Assembly: GCF_905479755.1 (NCBI RefSeq) | Contig: NZ_CAJQNT010000027.1 | Coordinates: 1-64,000 of the forward strand | Direction of reading: 5' to 3' | DNA length: 64,000 nt | From: an uncultured Schumannella sp. | Lineage (GTDB): Bacteria; Actinomycetota; Actinomycetes; Actinomycetales; Microbacteriaceae | Shown here: piece after piece, positions 50,701 through 58,620 of the stretch | How the letters are laid out: each line of letters starts with the position of its first letter | Position numbering within the stretch: position 1 is the stretch's first letter | Notes under the pieces: generated by a model | Told to the model about the DNA's origin: nothing | The model's input: only the letters and a program-made list of their open reading frames with translations | The model's database searches: none | Program-made: the position numbers and the translations under genes

Positions 50701-53639
50701 TCCTCGTTCGCGACGGGGTTCCGCGCTCCCTCGAGCCGGGGGCTGATGCCGATCCGGATGAGACCTTCGGCGCGCGCCCCGAGACCGTCCACGACGGTGT
50801 AGCTGAACTCATCCGTCCCGCTGGAGTATTCCCCCGCCTCGTAGACGATCGCCCCGCCCACGGTCGAGAGCACGGCGCCCTTCTCGGGGTTGGTGGCGAC
50901 GCCGATCAACTGCACGGCATCGCCGTCGGGGTCGACGGCGCTGAGCGGGATGTCGATCTGAACGCTCTCGCCGGCGATCACCCGCGCGGTGACGGTGCGT
51001 GGAACCGGGGCGCTGTTCGTCTCCTCGTCGACCTCGCGCACCGACAGCCGGACGGTCGCCTGCGCGATCTGCCCGTCCTCCCCGCGGATCGCGTAGACGG
51101 CCGAGTAGTTGCCGGCGTTCTCCGGTGCGAGGTAGCGGAGTTCGTCGCCTGAGGCGAACAACAGGCCGGAGTCCTCGGGAAGGTCCTGCGCGAGCGCCGA
51201 CATGAGTTCGAACTCTTGGCCGTCTGGTTGCTCATCGTTGTCGAGCACCGGAATGTCGACGACATCGCCGACCCGGACCGTGACCGCGTCATCATTCGCG
51301 ATCGGCGCCTGAACGCGGCTGGGCTCGGGAATCTCGACCACGGTGATCGTTCCCTCGGCATCCGCGACGCCGTTGCTGATGCGGTAGTGCAGCGTGATCG
51401 GGCCGTCGTCGAGGGGCGAGCGCAAGGTGATGCGCACCTCGCGCTGGTCGAGGATCTCCGCGGCCACGCCAGCGTCCTCGGGGACGTCGGTGACGCCGGT
51501 GACGACGAGCACGCCGCCGGCCGGGTCGATGTCGGTCAGCGTGGGGTCGACCGTGGCGCTCGCCAGGGTGCGCACGAAAACGGTCTGCGGAACGGTGATG
51601 GGCTTGGTGCCCGCGTCCGGCGGTGCCGAGACGTCGACGCGGACCAGCCCGGTCGAAGTCTCGTCGCCGTCCGTCACGGTGAAGCTCAGATATTGCGTCC
51701 CCACGCGAGTGGTCGCCACCGTGAACGTGCCGGCCTCAAAATTCGGGATGACCGTGACATCGGCCTTCTCGGCCACCGCGGTCAGACGGATCGTGCCGGT
51801 TCCGCCGCGGACGTGGTTGAGCGGACGCACCGTCACCTGTTCGCCCGCGGTCGCCACCACGACCCACGACTCGATCACGATCGGCACATCGCCGCGCGCC
51901 TGCACGTCGACCTCGAGCGTGCCGCTGGAGGATTCCCGCCCGTCGGTCATCGTGACCCCGACGACGGCGCGTCCGGTCGATTCGCCGGCGTCCGTGAAGA
52001 CGACGACACCGTCCGGCTTCGAGCTCACCGCGTTCGGCTCGGCGGTGCTCGCGTCCGTCAGATAGAACGGGTCCCCGTCCGGGTCGTACCAGTCGCCGAG
52101 GATCGAGGTCGAGACTCGCGAGCCGGAGGCGACGGTGGCAGTGGAGAACCGCACCTGCTGCGGTGGCGAGTTCTCCTGATCGCTGCGCACCTCGACGGTC
52201 AGGGTCGCGCTCGCCGTCCCGCCCCGGCCGTCGGTGATCGTGTAGCGCAGGTCAAAACTGCCGCGCGCACTCGAGTCGAGCGTCAGCTGGAGCTGCTGAT
52301 TGCGCGAAACCAGATCGACGCGCCCGATCGACTCATCGATCTGCTCGACCTCGCTGATCACGAGCACATCGCCGTTCGCGTCGTAGTCGTTCAGCAGGAC
52401 CGACATCACGGTGGCGCGACCCGGCCGCGCCCCGAACTCGTCGTCCAGGGCCACGGGCGGCTGCTGCTGCGGATCGATCTCCGGCGGGGTGTCCAGGTCG
52501 TTGACCACCTGCTCCTGCTGCTGGTCGGCCGCGATGAGGACATCCCAGTTGTTGATCAGTTGCCCGAGGTCGTCGATCGCCCAGCTCGCGCCGCCGCGAG
52601 CGTCGTTCAGGACGACGTGATCGGCGTTGCGCGCGAACGCGAGCGCCGCCTCGCTCGGCATCTCGGCGAGCGCCAGCTCGACCGGCTCCGCGCCGGCGCA
52701 GTCGCGCCATCCGAGCCCCCCGGCCCACGCCGCGAAGACGCACCCGTCGCTGACGAGCGGAGCCGCGGCGCTGCCGACGGCGCCCTCGACGATCGACTCG
52801 ATCGTCCCCGTCGCCAACACGATGCGGGCGAGCCCGGTCGCCGTCGCAAGGTACACCGCATCCCCGGAGACGCTCGGTGTCTGAACGACGGGAGCCGAAC
52901 CCAGCTCGAGAGCACCCCCGAGCGCGATGACGCCGGACTCCGAGATCAGGCGAGCGCCGGTCGGATCGAACACCACCCAGCGCCCGGAGACCGAGGTCAG
53001 CTGGTAGTTCGTCGCGGTCGCCTCCGACTCGAAGGTCCAGCTCTCGCTCGCCCGGGCGCCTTGAGCCAGATCGAGACGGTAGACCTCGCCGAGCTCGGGC
53101 GAGGCGGCGAAGACCTCGCCGGCGTCGTCGACCGTCACCAGAGACTGCTCGCCGAGCGTCAAGACCGAGGGGCTCGCGGGATCGAAGCTGCCGATCTCGC
53201 TGAGCGGAGTGAGCCAGACCTCACCGGTGCCGACGGCATGAATGATCACCCGGTCCCCCGCGATGAGCACCCGCGGGTCCTCGGATGGCAGCGCCACCCG
53301 CTCGGCGATCTGCGCCGTGCTCGGGTCGACGATGTCGAGGGTCGCGTTGACCGAGTCGACGAGAAAGACCGACTCACCCGACTGGATGATCTCGCCCGAG
53401 GCCACGTCGGTCTCGATGACGGTGTTCAATTCCAGAACGCCGGGGTTCGCGCGACCGATCGCCTGAGACTCGAGGTTCGTCACCCACACGGTGCCGTCAT
53501 TGAGCGACACGCGCTGAGTCGCGTATCCGGGCGAGACGATGGCGACGGTCACCACGACGGCCGCGATCACCACGCCGCTGATGCCGGCGGCGAACGCCGC
53601 GCGGTTCTTCCGGATCCACTCGCCCAGCACCCGACTCAC
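47727..53639 (-). CDS. Giant surface protein: beta-propeller-like, Ig-like and FN3 repeats
   Basis: 1970 residues, the largest gene in the window. A short basic tail and one membrane helix (about 17-36) put the rest outside. Residues about 43-370 resemble a WD/PQQ-type propeller. Then come about eleven Ig/cadherin-like modules of about 95-110 residues, many opening with PVAxDD or NxPPV and containing VLxNDxDPDGDxL (for example NDYDANGD, DNDEQPDG, NNDSDPDG). About four fibronectin type III domains follow near the C-terminus (DPVTNFRVTEFADRVLKLSW and its repeats), which ends RTYNWEDFD. No sortase motif. GTG 53639 overlaps the kinase stop. In Bifidobacterium the matching gene is called fn3. Confidence 0.9.
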   Translation of the reverse strand: MSRVLGEWIRKNRAAFAAGISGVVIAAVVVTVAIVSPGYATQRVSLNDGTVWVTNLESQAIGRANPGVLELNTVIETDVASGEIIQSGESVFLVDSVNATLDIVDPSTAQIAERVALPSEDPRVLIAGDRVIIHAVGTGEVWLTPLSEIGSFDPASPSVLTLGEQSLVTVDDAGEVFAASPELGEVYRLDLAQGARASESWTFESEATATNYQLTSVSGRWVVFDPTGARLISESGVIALGGALELGSAPVVQTPSVSGDAVYLATATGLARIVLATGTIESIVEGAVGSAAAPLVSDGCVFAAWAGGLGWRDCAGAEPVELALAEMPSEAALAFARNADHVVLNDARGGASWAIDDLGQLINNWDVLIAADQQQEQVVNDLDTPPEIDPQQQPPVALDDEFGARPGRATVMSVLLNDYDANGDVLVISEVEQIDESIGRVDLVSRNQQLQLTLDSSARGSFDLRYTITDGRGGTASATLTVEVRSDQENSPPQQVRFSTATVASGSRVSTSILGDWYDPDGDPFYLTDASTAEPNAVSSKPDGVVVFTDAGESTGRAVVGVTMTDGRESSSGTLEVDVQARGDVPIVIESWVVVATAGEQVTVRPLNHVRGGTGTIRLTAVAEKADVTVIPNFEAGTFTVATTRVGTQYLSFTVTDGDETSTGLVRVDVSAPPDAGTKPITVPQTVFVRTLASATVDPTLTDIDPAGGVLVVTGVTDVPEDAGVAAEILDQREVRITLRSPLDDGPITLHYRISNGVADAEGTITVVEIPEPSRVQAPIANDDAVTVRVGDVVDIPVLDNDEQPDGQEFELMSALAQDLPEDSGLLFASGDELRYLAPENAGNYSAVYAIRGEDGQIAQATVRLSVREVDEETNSAPVPRTVTARVIAGESVQIDIPLSAVDPDGDAVQLIGVATNPEKGAVLSTVGGAIVYEAGEYSSGTDEFSYTVVDGLGARAEGLIRIGISPRLEGARNPVANEDVVSIRPGRTVSVQVLNNDSDPDGSPLRVVAALPNAQDSEVAVEVIDESIVRITPPAEAGRYSVVYTIENQYGGTSTNFVTVTVDPDAPLAVPVASDTVLTVAEVLDRSTLDVDVLSNVFFADGAVSELELSLVPGYSSSAEVLPGGSVRVSIEGASQIIPFSVAHPEDADVRAFAFLWVPGYDDALPQLDPTAPELVIESEQTLQIALNDYIVALGGQSVRLVDASTVRATHSDGSEIVVDDQNLAFTSADRYFGPASITVEVTDGTSPDDPDGRRAVLTLAITVEPRENQPPIFVGADVNFEPGQSREFDLIRLTNYPYDDIDELAYTPLDPLPEGFSVEVNGQRMVITAALSTPAGTSAVARIGVRDAINEGEPGTIRLSVVQSTAPLAQPVADSAVALRGETTVVDVLANDQVNNPFPTSPLTVVAIRGLGGAELPAGLTITPSADRSRVTVQVSETADPVEVNFQYQVADATGNPSRYVWGNVTVSVQDVPDPVTNFRVTEFADRVLKLSWTPGAANNSPITAYEIRTTLASSGAAYSTTTCTTNVNCAIATPGNGPSNSVKFSIVAINEVGSSTAVANSAGAIWSDIIPPPPVSLSSSSLDKGLSVSWRKPESSGTASPIERYIVTVADVSREVTVNSSDAVGTLYSLDVAPIAGVVNGSSVQYSVSARNSAPNSLATWNQASSTGTPAWTPLVVGTPTASGVSSSSGTTVSAQWADVFNSNGRAITEYLVAITQGSNAPSCSSASSVGTATSTEFTGLSPNRDYMVVVYAKNGLGGCSEAATSARVITRATPGVVTSITTSDATSPGDNGRWDFRLTRITNESASADYVKYRLIGAGVDGTVSELVPVGSAYLTTQNGSHYGTAISAEFLACKVWPEVTLCASEWSAAFAIGTPVANVAPPGLSATVTSTGVGVEGEWRWSAPPAGTYELIQYRCGTSTWTTMPTSGGGVCTASGALHPDDLEIRITANGGSRYDRTYNWEDFD

Positions 53640-55057
53640 CCGTCCACGACGTCGACGCACTTTTCGGCGCTCGACGGTCCCGTCGTTCCCTGGCGGTAGA
53701 CGCGCACGGTGATGCACACCGTCTCCCCGGGCGATGCGGCGACAACGAATTGGGTCGAGGTCTGGAAGCTCTCGCTCCCGTCACGAACCTGGATCTGATA
53801 GCGGTCCTGCGGCTCGAGTCCCGGATCGGCCCAGCTGAACTCCACCGTTCCCGCGGACTGGCTCGCCTGCACGTCGCGCACCGTGGGGATGTCGCTGTCG
53901 CCGAGCGCGCTGAGCAGCACCGCGAGCGCCGCGACGCCGAGCGCGATCGCGAGTCCCGCGCTCGTGACGAGCAACCAGGTCAGCGACTTGGGCTGCGGCG
54001 GTGCGGCATTTCGCACATCGGAGGCACCCGAGGACGCGGGCCGCGACGACGGTGGCGCCTCGCTCACCGCGGTGCCCTGTCCCCGACGCCGCCGCTGACT
54101 CCGGGTCATCGGAAGCGCGCTCGCGACGGGCCGCAACTGGGTGCGCTCCTCGAAATCGGAGATGGTGCCGAGCGCCCAGTCATCGCGAGCCAACTCGACC
54201 GTCGTCTGCGCGACGCCGAGTTCGCTCTCGATCACTTGGAGTTCACGCGCCAACTCGAGTACGCTCGCCTGCCGGAGGGCGGGGTCGCGCGACATCGATC
54301 GTCGCAGGACGCGCTCCAGCGATGCGGGAACGTCCGGGCGTCCGATCGGCTGCGGCTTCGCGCGCGTGATGCGCGACATGAGTTCGCTCGCGCTGTTATC
54401 GGCGCCCTCAACCTCGAACGGCGAGCGCCCCGCGAGCAGCGAGTACACGGTGGCGCCGAGCGACCACACCTCGGAGGCGACCGAACCGGGCACCTCGTCG
54501 AGCAGCACCTCGGGCGCCGACCAGGGAATCGACAGACCGACGGACTCCTCCTGTCGCGCGCCGGCGAGCGTCGAGGCGATCCCGAAGTCCGACAGCACCG
54601 GATGCCCGTACGCGGTCGTCAGGATGTTGGAGGGCTTGATGTCGCGATGCAGGACACCCGCCCGGTGGGCGGTCTCGATCGCACTGCCGATCTTGATCGC
54701 GACGCGAAGCACCTCGGCGACCGGGATGCTCTCGCTGCGGTAGCGGGTCGCCAGACTCGGCGAACACAGCTCCATCACGAGGTACGGTCGCCCATCCGCC
54801 GACACGCTCGCCTCGTACACGGTCAGGATCGCCGGATGCGCGCTCAGCCGCGCCATCAGGTTCGCCTCGGCCTGGAACATCTGTCGGACCTGGTCGTTGA
54901 CGATTTCGCGCAGCATGACCTTGACGGCGACTTGCCGACGCGGCATATTCTGCTCATACAGGAACACATCGGCGAAGCCGCCCGACCCGAGCACGTGAAG
55001 GTAGGAGAATCCGGGCAGGATCGGAGGCGGTGAAGGCAGTCGTCGTGCCACGGTCAC
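53636..55057 (-). CDS. Transmembrane Ser/Thr protein kinase with FN3-like ectodomain
   Basis: 473 residues. The kinase domain has GSGGFADV (24-31), Lys46, HRDIKPSN (Asp139) and DFG (157-159), with activation end PWSAPE, so it looks active. A basic, Pro/Ser-rich juxtamembrane part (about 300-358) precedes one membrane helix (359-385). Outside, residues 390-473 form a single FN3-like domain (VQASQSAGTVEFSWADPG, ending VYRQGTTGPSSAEKCVD) with two cysteines. It lacks the PASTA repeats of PknB. GTG 55057 with GAGGGGGG upstream; a TAGAAT box at 55085-55090 may give it an extra promoter. Corresponds to pkb2 of the PFNA cluster. Confidence 0.93.
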   Translation of the reverse strand: MTVARRLPSPPPILPGFSYLHVLGSGGFADVFLYEQNMPRRQVAVKVMLREIVNDQVRQMFQAEANLMARLSAHPAILTVYEASVSADGRPYLVMELCSPSLATRYRSESIPVAEVLRVAIKIGSAIETAHRAGVLHRDIKPSNILTTAYGHPVLSDFGIASTLAGARQEESVGLSIPWSAPEVLLDEVPGSVASEVWSLGATVYSLLAGRSPFEVEGADNSASELMSRITRAKPQPIGRPDVPASLERVLRRSMSRDPALRQASVLELARELQVIESELGVAQTTVELARDDWALGTISDFEERTQLRPVASALPMTRSQRRRRGQGTAVSEAPPSSRPASSGASDVRNAAPPQPKSLTWLLVTSAGLAIALGVAALAVLLSALGDSDIPTVRDVQASQSAGTVEFSWADPGLEPQDRYQIQVRDGSESFQTSTQFVVAASPGETVCITVRVYRQGTTGPSSAEKCVDVVDG

Positions 55058-55084
55058 CCCCCTCGGCTGTCGAATGGTCGGTTC

Positions 55085-55090
55085 ATTCTA
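55085..55090 (-). promoter_or_regulatory. Candidate internal -10 box before the kinase gene
   Basis: TAGAAT on the minus strand in the 50-nt gap after the phosphatase gene, about 27 nt before the kinase GTG. It would give a leader of about 20 nt with a GA/G-rich ribosome binding site. No good -35 is visible. Confidence 0.4.
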
Positions 55091-55107
55091 GGGTCGCTCG
55101 TCGCGCG

Positions 55108-55962
55108 TCACCCCTGTTCAGCCCCCGAACTGGGGCGCGAAGTGGTACTGGGCTTCCGCGCCTGCCGGCGACCCCGCGCGGGGCTCTTCACCACATCGAG
55201 CACGATCACGGTGACGTTGTCGCGACCCCCCGCCTGAAGGGCGAGAGCAACGAGCGTCTCCGCCGTTTCGGCGGGTGCCGCCCGCTCAGCCAGGACCTGC
55301 GCGAGCCGCTCATCGTCGACCTCGCGGGTGAGTCCGTCGGAGCAGATCAGGATGCGCAAGCCGTTTCGCAGCGGTACGCCCCAGAGGTCGGGACGCGGGG
55401 TTTCGTGAAAGCCGAGCGCGCGCGTGATGACGTTGCTTTCGGGGTGGCTCTCGGCGGACGCGGCGTCGATCATCCCCGCGTCGACGAGCTCTTGCACGAC
55501 GCTGTGGTCGACCGTGATGCGCTCCATCCGGTCCTCCGCGAAGGCGTAAACCCGGCTGTCTCCGATGTTGAACACCAGCAGTCCCGGGGTCTCCTCGAAC
55601 AGCGCGAGCGCGACGCCCGTCACGGTCGTGCCCGCGCCCGCGGTGTACTCCTCGGCGATCACATCGATGTCGGAGACGGCGAGCCGAAGCGCGGCATCCA
55701 GTTCACTGACCTCGAGGAAGGTGTTCGACGTCGCTTCGGCCAGGCGCGACACGGCTGCCGCGCTCGCGCGGTCCCCGGCCGAGTGTCCGCCCATTCCGTC
55801 CGCGACGGCGAACACCGGCGGTTCGGCGAGCACCGAGTCCTCGTTGAGCTGGCGGCGGTGGCCGATGTCGGTGCGCGCGGCCCAGGACAGCACGAACGGC
55901 GATCCCGACCGACCGGGAACGGTGAAGCGGCGCTCGACCGCATCCGATCCGCGCTGGATCAT
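55108..55962 (-). CDS. PP2C-type Ser/Thr protein phosphatase
   Basis: 284 residues, soluble. It carries the PP2C metal motifs in order: RQLNEDS (40-42), VADGMGGHSAGD (55-64), NIGDSRVY, SDGLTREVDDERL and GGRDNVTVIV near residue 255, so it should be an active Mn/Mg-dependent phosphatase. It lies between an FHA gene (overlapping ATGA) and the kinase gene and is the natural opponent of that kinase. Corresponds to prpC in the PFNA set. The C-terminal 30 residues are basic and probably flexible. Confidence 0.94.
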   Translation of the reverse strand: MIQRGSDAVERRFTVPGRSGSPFVLSWAARTDIGHRRQLNEDSVLAEPPVFAVADGMGGHSAGDRASAAAVSRLAEATSNTFLEVSELDAALRLAVSDIDVIAEEYTAGAGTTVTGVALALFEETPGLLVFNIGDSRVYAFAEDRMERITVDHSVVQELVDAGMIDAASAESHPESNVITRALGFHETPRPDLWGVPLRNGLRILICSDGLTREVDDERLAQVLAERAAPAETAETLVALALQAGGRDNVTVIVLDVVKSPARGRRQARKPSTTSRPSSGAEQG

Positions 55963-56534
55963 GAGCCCGCTCCGTTCGACGCGGCCGGAGTGCCGGCGTG
56001 CGGCCCCGCCACGACGCGCAACAGGTTGCCGTCGCCGACATCGATGATCGTGCCCGGCACCACGACCGCCGAGTCGCCACCGAGGAGCACCTGCGGAGCG
56101 GCCCCCGGCGGAACGACCGTCGTGCCGTTGGTCGAGCGCAGATCACTCACCACGACCGTGTTGCCGATCCGACGGAACTCCAGGTGCGTCGACGAGACTT
56201 CGCGCGTCGGCGAATGAAGCGGGACCAGCCGCGGGACCGGGCCCACGTAGATTCGCGGCGTGCTCGGGCGCCGACCGAGGATGACCGTCGTATCCAGCGC
56301 GACCTCGGCCCCGGTGGGAAGCACCAGCTGCAACACCGCGGGATGCGGCTCGCGGTCACGGCTGACCTCGCGCGCGAGATCGGCGCTCAACCCTCCCGGC
56401 GACGCGCCCGCCCACGATGCCACCGGCCCGGAGACCGCCACCGTGTCGTCGAGCCGCTCGCGCTCGGTGAGTTCAGCGGGACTCAACTCGCGCGGCGGCA
56501 CGGCAACGGTGTCGTCGATCGAGTCGGAGGTCAC
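55959..56534 (-). CDS. FHA domain protein, first gene of the kinase cluster
   Basis: 191 residues. The N-terminal half is flexible and contains two similar short stretches, DDTVAVPPRE and DDTVAVSGPV; the threonines there are good candidates for phosphorylation by the adjacent kinase, as in other FHA partner proteins. The C-terminal FHA domain has ILGRRP, SSTHLEF, LRSTNGTTV. GTG at 56534 lies 6 nt after a GACAAT box and is preceded by GGGGGA. It overlaps the phosphatase start. Confidence 0.88.
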   Translation of the reverse strand: MTSDSIDDTVAVPPRELSPAELTERERLDDTVAVSGPVASWAGASPGGLSADLAREVSRDREPHPAVLQLVLPTGAEVALDTTVILGRRPSTPRIYVGPVPRLVPLHSPTREVSSTHLEFRRIGNTVVVSDLRSTNGTTVVPPGAAPQVLLGGDSAVVVPGTIIDVGDGNLLRVVAGPHAGTPAASNGAGS

Positions 56535-56540
56535 TCCCCC

Positions 56541-56546
56541 ATTGTC
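56541..56546 (-). promoter_or_regulatory. -10 box before the nine-gene kinase cluster
   Basis: GACAAT on the minus strand, then 6 nt, then the GTG of the first FHA gene. It is a candidate start of the about 17.5-kb transcript. The six intervening bases GGGGGA could equally serve as a ribosome binding site. Confidence 0.4.
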
Positions 56547-56563
56547 TCGCGTTCCGACCCGCT

Positions 56564-56589
56564 CGCCGACGCCGCGCGGCGCGTCGGCG
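56564..56589 (-). terminator. Hairpin directly after the aldehyde dehydrogenase stop
   Basis: Minus strand stem CGCCGACGC / GCGTCGGCG, perfect 9 bp with an 8-nt loop, starting at the base after the TAA stop. No U tract. It likely separates the dehydrogenase transcript from the kinase cluster downstream. Confidence 0.6.
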
Positions 56590-58026
56590 TTACTCGCCGA
56601 TAAACGACATCACGTGCTTGATGCGGGTGTAGTCCTCGAAGCCATACATCGAGAGATCCTTGCCATATCCGGAGTGCTTGAACCCTCCGTGCGGCATCTC
56701 GGCGACCAGCGGAATGTGGGTGTTGATCCACACGCAACCGAAGTCGAGGTGCTTCGCGAAGCGCATCGCGCGCGCGTGGTCGCGCGTCCACACGCTCGAG
56801 GCGAGCCCGTACTGCACGTCGTTGGCCCAGCCGAGCGCCTGCGCCTCGTCGGTGAACTTCTGCACCGTGATGACCGGGCCGAAGATCTCCGTCTGGATCA
56901 CGTCGTCCTTCTGGCGGAGGTTCGAGACCACGGTCGGCTCGATGAAGTACCCCGCCGAGTCCTGGCGCGTTCCGCCGGTCTCCACCTGCGCGTGCGAGGG
57001 CAGAGCCGAGATCATCCCCATGACGCGCTCCAACTGCGTCGCATTGTTGACCGGCCCGTAGAAGGTGGAGGCGTCCGACGGCATCCCGGTCGCGACGTTC
57101 TCCTTGACGTAGGCGACCATCGCCGCGACGAAGGCGTCGTGCACCTTCTCGTGAACGAGGACGCGGGTGGCCGCCGTGCAGTCCTGGCCCGCGTTGAAGT
57201 AGCCGGCGATCGCGATTCCCTCGACCGCCTTGTCGATGTCGGCGTCGTCGAAGACGATCACGGGGGCCTTGCCGCCGAGTTCCAGGTGAACGCGCTTGAG
57301 GTCGGAGGACGCGGCCTTGGCCACCTCCATGCCCGCTCGCACGGAGCCGGTGATCGACACCATCTGCGGTGTCGGGTGCTCGATCATGCGCGCGCCGGTC
57401 GTGCGGTCGCCGGTGATGACGTTGAAGACACCAGCCGGGAGGAACTCGGCCGCGACCTCGGCGAACAGGAGGGTCGACTGCGGGGTGGTGTCGGAGGGCT
57501 TCAACACGGTGGTGTTGCCGGCGGCGATCGCGGGCGCGACCTTCCAGACGGCCATGTTGAGCGGGTAGTTCCACGGCGTGACCTGGCCGATCACCCCGAT
57601 CGGCTCGCGGCGAATCCAGCTGGTGTGGTCCTTCATGTACTCGGCGCTCGCGCGGCCCTCGAGGTTGCGCGCCGCCCCCGCGAAGAAACGGAGCTGGTCG
57701 ACCGAGAGCAGGATCTCGTCTTCGACGAGGCTGGCGCGCGGCTTGCCGGTGTCCTGGCTCTCCAGATCGGCGAACTCCTCCGCGCGCTGCTCCATCGCGT
57801 CGGCGATTCGGAAGAGCGCGAGCTGACGCTCACCGGGGGTCGACTCGCCCCACTCGTCGAACGCGGTCGCCGCGGCGGCGAAAGCCGCATCGACGGCGGC
57901 GGCGTCCGAGACGGGCGACTGCGCATAGCCGCTACCGGTCGCCGGATCGATCACGTCGAAGCTGCTGTCTCCCGTCGCGTCGACGTACTCGCCGTTGATG
58001 AAGTTCTTCAGAGTCCGCTCAGCCAT
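56590..58026 (-). CDS. Aldehyde dehydrogenase, probably 4-aminobutyraldehyde
   Basis: 478-residue NAD(P)-dependent aldehyde dehydrogenase. N-terminal [22 protein letters not shown], cofactor region [12 protein letters not shown] and [16 protein letters not shown], general base Glu in [14 protein letters not shown] and nucleophile Cys in [14 protein letters not shown]. The sequence and the divergent Lrp gene with an aminotransferase suggest 4-aminobutyraldehyde to GABA (PatD/Prr type), feeding the GabT enzymes elsewhere in the window. The ATG lies 6 nt after a TAAGGT box. Confidence 0.9.
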   Translation of the reverse strand: MAERTLKNFINGEYVDATGDSSFDVIDPATGSGYAQSPVSDAAAVDAAFAAAATAFDEWGESTPGERQLALFRIADAMEQRAEEFADLESQDTGKPRASLVEDEILLSVDQLRFFAGAARNLEGRASAEYMKDHTSWIRREPIGVIGQVTPWNYPLNMAVWKVAPAIAAGNTTVLKPSDTTPQSTLLFAEVAAEFLPAGVFNVITGDRTTGARMIEHPTPQMVSITGSVRAGMEVAKAASSDLKRVHLELGGKAPVIVFDDADIDKAVEGIAIAGYFNAGQDCTAATRVLVHEKVHDAFVAAMVAYVKENVATGMPSDASTFYGPVNNATQLERVMGMISALPSHAQVETGGTRQDSAGYFIEPTVVSNLRQKDDVIQTEIFGPVITVQKFTDEAQALGWANDVQYGLASSVWTRDHARAMRFAKHLDFGCVWINTHIPLVAEMPHGGFKHSGYGKDLSMYGFEDYTRIKHVMSFIGE

Positions 58027-58032
58027 GCCCTC

Positions 58033-58038
58033 ACCTTA
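58033..58038 (-). promoter_or_regulatory. -10 box of a probably leaderless aldehyde dehydrogenase promoter
   Basis: TAAGGT on the minus strand, 6 nt before the ATG at 58026. A palindromic element at 58048-58062 covers the -35 region, where a regulator would compete with polymerase. Confidence 0.55.
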
Positions 58039-58047
58039 CTTCGAGAT

Positions 58048-58062
58048 GTATTCGTAGGATAC
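58048..58062. promoter_or_regulatory. Candidate Lrp-type operator
   Basis: GTATTC-GTA-GGATAC, a palindrome with one mismatch, in the AT-rich 114-bp gap between the divergent dehydrogenase and Lrp genes. A related element, TATCTACGGATT, lies in the opposite orientation near 58091-58102. Lrp regulators usually bind several such sites and control themselves and the neighbouring gene. Confidence 0.45.
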
Positions 58063-58105
58063 TGCGGATTTCAGCACTTTCGCGGCTGGATATCTACGGA
58101 TTCGC

Positions 58106-58134
58106 TTGTGAAGGTCGCCCGGCACTGAGAGAAT
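58106..58134 (+). promoter_or_regulatory. Promoter of the Lrp regulator gene
   Basis: TTGTGA (58106-58111), 17-nt spacer, GAGAAT (58129-58134), then 6 nt and the ATG at 58141. Spacing is ideal and the start codon falls at the expected +1, so the mRNA is probably leaderless. Confidence 0.6.
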
Positions 58135-58140
58135 CGACGC

Positions 58141-58608
58141 ATGTCCGCCCGCCAGAAGCCCCCCGCGCTTGACGCCGTCTCGAAGGGCATCATCGAACAG
58201 CTTCAGGAGGACGGTCGCCGGTCCTACGCCGAGATCGGCAAGGCTGTCGGACTCAGCGAGGCCGCCGTGCGCCAGCGCGTGCAGAAGCTCAGCGATGCCG
58301 GCGTGATGCAGGTCGTCGCGGTCACCGACCCGATGCAGCTCGGCTTCGCCCGCCAGGCCATGATCGGCGTGCGGGTGACCGGCGACACCACGGTCGTCGC
58401 CGACGCGCTCGGGGAGATTCCGGAGATCGACTACGTCGTGTTGACGGCCGGCAGCTTCGACGTGCTGGCCGAACTCGTCTGCGAGGACGACGACACGCTC
58501 ATCACGATTCTCAACCAGCGCATCCGCAACATCCCCGGGGTGTTGTCGACCGAGACCTTCGTCTATCTCAAGCTGCACAAGCAGCACTACAACTGGGGCA
58601 CCCGCTAG
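58141..58608 (+). CDS. Lrp/AsnC family regulator
   Basis: 155 residues. N-terminal helix-turn-helix (IEQLQEDGRRSYAEIGKAVGLSEAAVRQRVQKLSDAGVMQVV in pattern), then the AsnC/RAM ligand domain (FARQAMIGVRVTG, VVLTAGSFDVLAELVCEDDD). Transcribed with the aminotransferase gene 12 nt later and divergent from the aldehyde dehydrogenase, it probably senses an amine or amino acid and controls both. It belongs to the group of short Lrp regulators that often sit beside polyamine catabolism genes. Confidence 0.93.
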   Translation: MSARQKPPALDAVSKGIIEQLQEDGRRSYAEIGKAVGLSEAAVRQRVQKLSDAGVMQVVAVTDPMQLGFARQAMIGVRVTGDTTVVADALGEIPEIDYVVLTAGSFDVLAELVCEDDDTLITILNQRIRNIPGVLSTETFVYLKLHKQHYNWGTR

Positions 58609-58620
58609 AAAGAGGCTCTC

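Noticed and set aside
51216-53699. An 827-codon rightward open frame opposite the giant repeat protein
   Set aside because: Antisense shadow: the leftward frame has coherent Ig-like modules and a membrane helix, while this one shows no domain.
39058-56534. Canonical type VII secretion locus
   Set aside because: Only an EccC-like ATPase is present. There are no WXG100, EccB, EccD, EccE or mycosin genes.
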